From Methylomonas sp. (GTDB lineage: Bacteria > Pseudomonadota > Gammaproteobacteria > Methylococcales > Methylomonadaceae): DNA of 6,550 bases. The stretch lies in the NCBI GenBank assembly GCA_028688235.1, contig JAQTYP010000202.1, positions 1 to 6,550 of the forward strand, read 5' to 3'. The position numbers and the translations under genes are program-made. The notes under the pieces were generated by a model. It was not told the origin of the DNA. It did not search any database and saw nothing but the letters and a program-made list of their open reading frames with translations. Below are positions 6,250-6,550 of the stretch, piece after piece (positions within the stretch are counted from its first letter, which is position 1; each line of letters opens with the position of its first letter).

Positions 6250-6550
6250 TTAATCTGTCCTAGTACGGAACGATCGTAAAGGGGAACATCCCCCGGCAAC
6301 AAGATAGGGTTTAGACTCGGTTCCTTGGCCTGACTCCCGAATATATTATTGGCTCTTATCACGAACTCGAGCGGCTTTGCGACTTGGGTGGACAGCGTCA
6401 GTCCGGCGATAAAATAACCCCGCAAAGGGACACGCGAATCGTTTTTGGGGCGATGCCTTTCCCCTATCCAATTCAGTTGCGCGCCGACTCTCCAGCCTTT
6501 GACAAATTCCCAGTTGATCAGTGACTTGATCATATGCTTCGGCAACAGAC
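6237..6550 (-). CDS. TonB-dependent outer-membrane receptor, C-terminal end (5' part outside window)
   Basis: Only the last ~104 codons are present; the frame is open to the right edge, so the apparent TTG start near 6545 is internal. The segment reads as the last strands of a 22-stranded beta barrel. LPKHMIKSLINWEF opens a strand pair, followed by alternating stretches such as WRVGAQLNWIGER, LRGYFIAGLTLS and LEFVIRANNIFG. Then comes the family-typical plug-distal loop NIFGSQAKEPS, a proline-rich turn, a DVPLYDR segment, and a final strand ending in phenylalanine (QIKWTF), the outer-membrane assembly signal. Such receptors take up scarce or bulky ligands using TonB energy. Its stop (6237-6239) lies inside the P450 gene, which implies one transcript and coupled expression. 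The ligand cannot be inferred from this part. Confidence 0.9.
   Translation of the reverse strand, partial: LLPKHMIKSLINWEFVKGWRVGAQLNWIGERHRPKNDSRVPLRGYFIAGLTLSTQVAKPLEFVIRANNIFGSQAKEPSLNPILLPGDVPLYDRSVLGQIKWTF
6258..6261 (-). promoter_or_regulatory. Shine-Dalgarno AGGA for the P450 gene, inside the receptor coding sequence
   Basis: On the minus strand AGGA ends 8 bases before ATG 6249. It lies within the last codons of the receptor gene and supports the chosen P450 start and the 13-bp gene overlap. Confidence 0.65.

Noticed and set aside
1..6550. CRISPR array, insertion sequence or transposase
   Set aside because: No regularly spaced repeats, no transposase-like frame and no terminal inverted repeats with target duplications were seen.

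Overview
The window looks like proteobacterial DNA, probably from a gammaproteobacterium. The signs are moderate GC in the genes, Gram-negative envelope proteins (a TonB-dependent outer-membrane receptor and a periplasmic binding protein with a signal peptide), and a ParA that strongly resembles the Soj/ParA proteins of integrative conjugative elements (ICEs) of the PAGI-2/ICEclc/PFGI-1 type. A methylotrophic or environmental gammaproteobacterium would fit, but no marker gene fixes the genus.

Layout. Bases 1-385 (minus) hold the N-terminal 128 codons of parA, which runs off the left edge. Bases 386-614 are a divergent intergenic region that becomes very AT-rich, with inverted repeats, a TTATT triplication and a candidate promoter. 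Bases 615-3872 (plus) form a tight three-gene operon. Its genes are an unrecognised protein with a possible ParB-like (Srx-fold) N-terminus, a PF04392-type periplasmic substrate-binding protein, and a membrane hybrid-less sensor histidine kinase; they are joined by 20-bp and 4-bp overlaps. Bases 3853-4797 (minus) encode a response regulator with two receiver-like domains and no DNA-binding domain; it converges on the kinase gene and overlaps it by 20 bp. Bases 4900-6249 (minus) encode a cytochrome P450. Bases 6237-6550 (minus) are the last ~104 codons of a TonB-dependent receptor whose stop codon overlaps the P450 start by 13 bp.

How the parts may work together (inference). The receptor, P450 and response regulator lie in one orientation. 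The binding protein and kinase lie in the other and face them. This could be a self-contained module: an outer-membrane receptor imports a compound, a periplasmic binding protein presents it to the kinase, the kinase signals to the two-receiver regulator, and the P450 oxidises or builds the compound. The adjacent ICE-type parA suggests that the module is carried by, or borders, a mobile island. No integrase, tRNA or att site is visible in the window, so the island boundary cannot be placed.
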